Translations under genes and position numbers: made by a program
Shown: positions 6,231-6,652 of the stretch, piece after piece
Position numbering within the stretch: position 1 is the first letter of the stretch
Layout: every line of letters begins with the position of its first letter
From: Actinomycetota bacterium
GTDB taxonomy: Bacteria; Actinomycetota; Acidimicrobiia; Acidimicrobiales; Microtrichaceae
DNA length: 6,652 nt
NCBI GenBank assembly: GCA_018268735.1
Contig: JAFDWA010000089.1
Span: forward strand, 1-6,652
Direction of reading: 5' to 3'
The notes under the pieces: model-generated
The model's database searches: none
What the model was told of the DNA's origin: nothing
What the model saw: the letters and a program-made list of their open reading frames with translations, nothing else

Positions 6231-6652
6231 ATGGAGTGTCCCGCCTGCGGTGCGCCGTGTGCGTCGGGGGCCCGGTTCTGCTGGTCGTGCGGTCAGCCCC
6301 TCCGGGCCCCGGTCGAGGAGCGGCGGATCGTCACCGTCCTGTTCGCCGATCTCGTCGGCTTCACCGCGCTGTCCGAGCACCTCGATCCCGAACAGGTGAA
6401 GCGACTCGTCGACCACGCGTTCGAGCGGTTGGTGCGCGACGTGACCGCGTTCGGCGGTCGCGTCGACAAGATCGTCGGCGACGCCATCGTCGCGTTGTTC
6501 GGCGCCCCGGTCGCGCACGAGGACGACGCCGAGCGCGCTGTCCGCGCCGCGCTGCGGATGCAGGCGACGCTCGCCGACTACGCATCGGAGAGCGGTGCGG
6601 GGGTGCGGATGAGGATCGGGGTCAACACCGGCGAGGTGCTGGTCGGGGCGCT
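6231..6652 (+). CDS. Zinc-ribbon adenylate/guanylate cyclase (class III), 3' partial
   Basis: The first 140 codons are present and the frame runs off the right edge. Residues 3-20 form a zinc ribbon, C3-x2-C6-x10-C17-x2-C20, ending FCWSCGQPL. A class III cyclase catalytic domain starts at about 31 (RRIVTVLFADLVGFTALSE). The two metal-binding aspartates are D40 (FADLVGFT) and D84 (KIVGDAIVALFGAP). K80, four residues before D84, sits at the purine-selecting lysine position and points to ATP rather than GTP. The frame continues through GVNTGEVLVGA at the edge; the transition-state Asn/Arg motif is beyond it. Family knowledge: actinobacterial and rhizobial proteins with this N-terminus often continue into an AAA/STAND ATPase and TPR-like repeats and exceed 1000 residues, making them large cytosolic sensors; that part is not visible. 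The start is secure because the zinc ribbon begins right at MECP, as in homologues. It is divergent from the glycosyltransferase. Confidence 0.9.
   Translation, partial: MECPACGAPCASGARFCWSCGQPLRAPVEERRIVTVLFADLVGFTALSEHLDPEQVKRLVDHAFERLVRDVTAFGGRVDKIVGDAIVALFGAPVAHEDDAERAVRAALRMQATLADYASESGAGVRMRIGVNTGEVLVGA

Noticed and set aside
6217..6399. Plus-strand ATG at 6217 preceded by GGGAG
   Set aside because: It is out of frame with the zinc-ribbon cyclase and gives an Arg/Pro/Ser-rich product. The cyclase frame from 6231 has clear domain motifs.
6165..6518. 117-codon minus-strand open frame antisense to the cyclase start
   Set aside because: It has no motif, and the plus strand carries an unambiguous zinc ribbon and cyclase domain.

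Overview
This is a high-G+C window whose genes look actinobacterial. An Lhr-type helicase C-terminus, a mycofactocin-type short-chain dehydrogenase, a double-FtsX ABC exporter and a zinc-ribbon class III nucleotide cyclase are together typical of Actinomycetota. The abundance of mycofactocin-type SDRs in Acidimicrobiia and mycobacteria makes those lineages plausible, but the exact taxon is inference. The dense G+C produces many long shadow ORFs, none of which I annotate.

Layout, left to right. (1) Plus strand, 2-811: the 3' end of a large Lhr-family ATP-dependent helicase, cut by the left edge. (2) Plus strand, 863-1702: a complete SDR oxidoreductase of the mycofactocin-coupled type, 51 bp downstream and perhaps co-transcribed with lhr. 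(3) 1688-1743: four tandem copies of a 14-bp unit filling the junction between two convergent genes and placing stop codons in all six frames. (4) Minus strand, 6157 (or 6232) down to 1737: a family-2 glycosyltransferase, an ABC ATPase of the MacB/LolD type and a large ten-helix permease with two FtsX domains. They are packed tightly (43 bp, then 4 bp), as in an operon. (5) Plus strand from 6231 to the right edge: the start of a zinc-ribbon/class III adenylate-guanylate cyclase, divergent from the glycosyltransferase and probably read from a leaderless promoter.

Functionally, the ATPase and permease clearly form one exporter or lipoprotein/lipid-extruding complex of unknown substrate. The glycosyltransferase may act on an envelope glycan or lipid handled near it, but only proximity supports this. 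The SDR is probably a redox enzyme with tightly bound NAD, and no mycofactocin biosynthesis gene is in view. The cyclase is a signalling protein whose effector domains lie outside the window.

No stretch over 300 bp lacks a gene. I see no tRNA, rRNA, CRISPR array, insertion sequence or phage gene. I found no convincing new multi-gene system. The most distinctive non-coding signal is the tandem-repeat stop block at 1688-1743.
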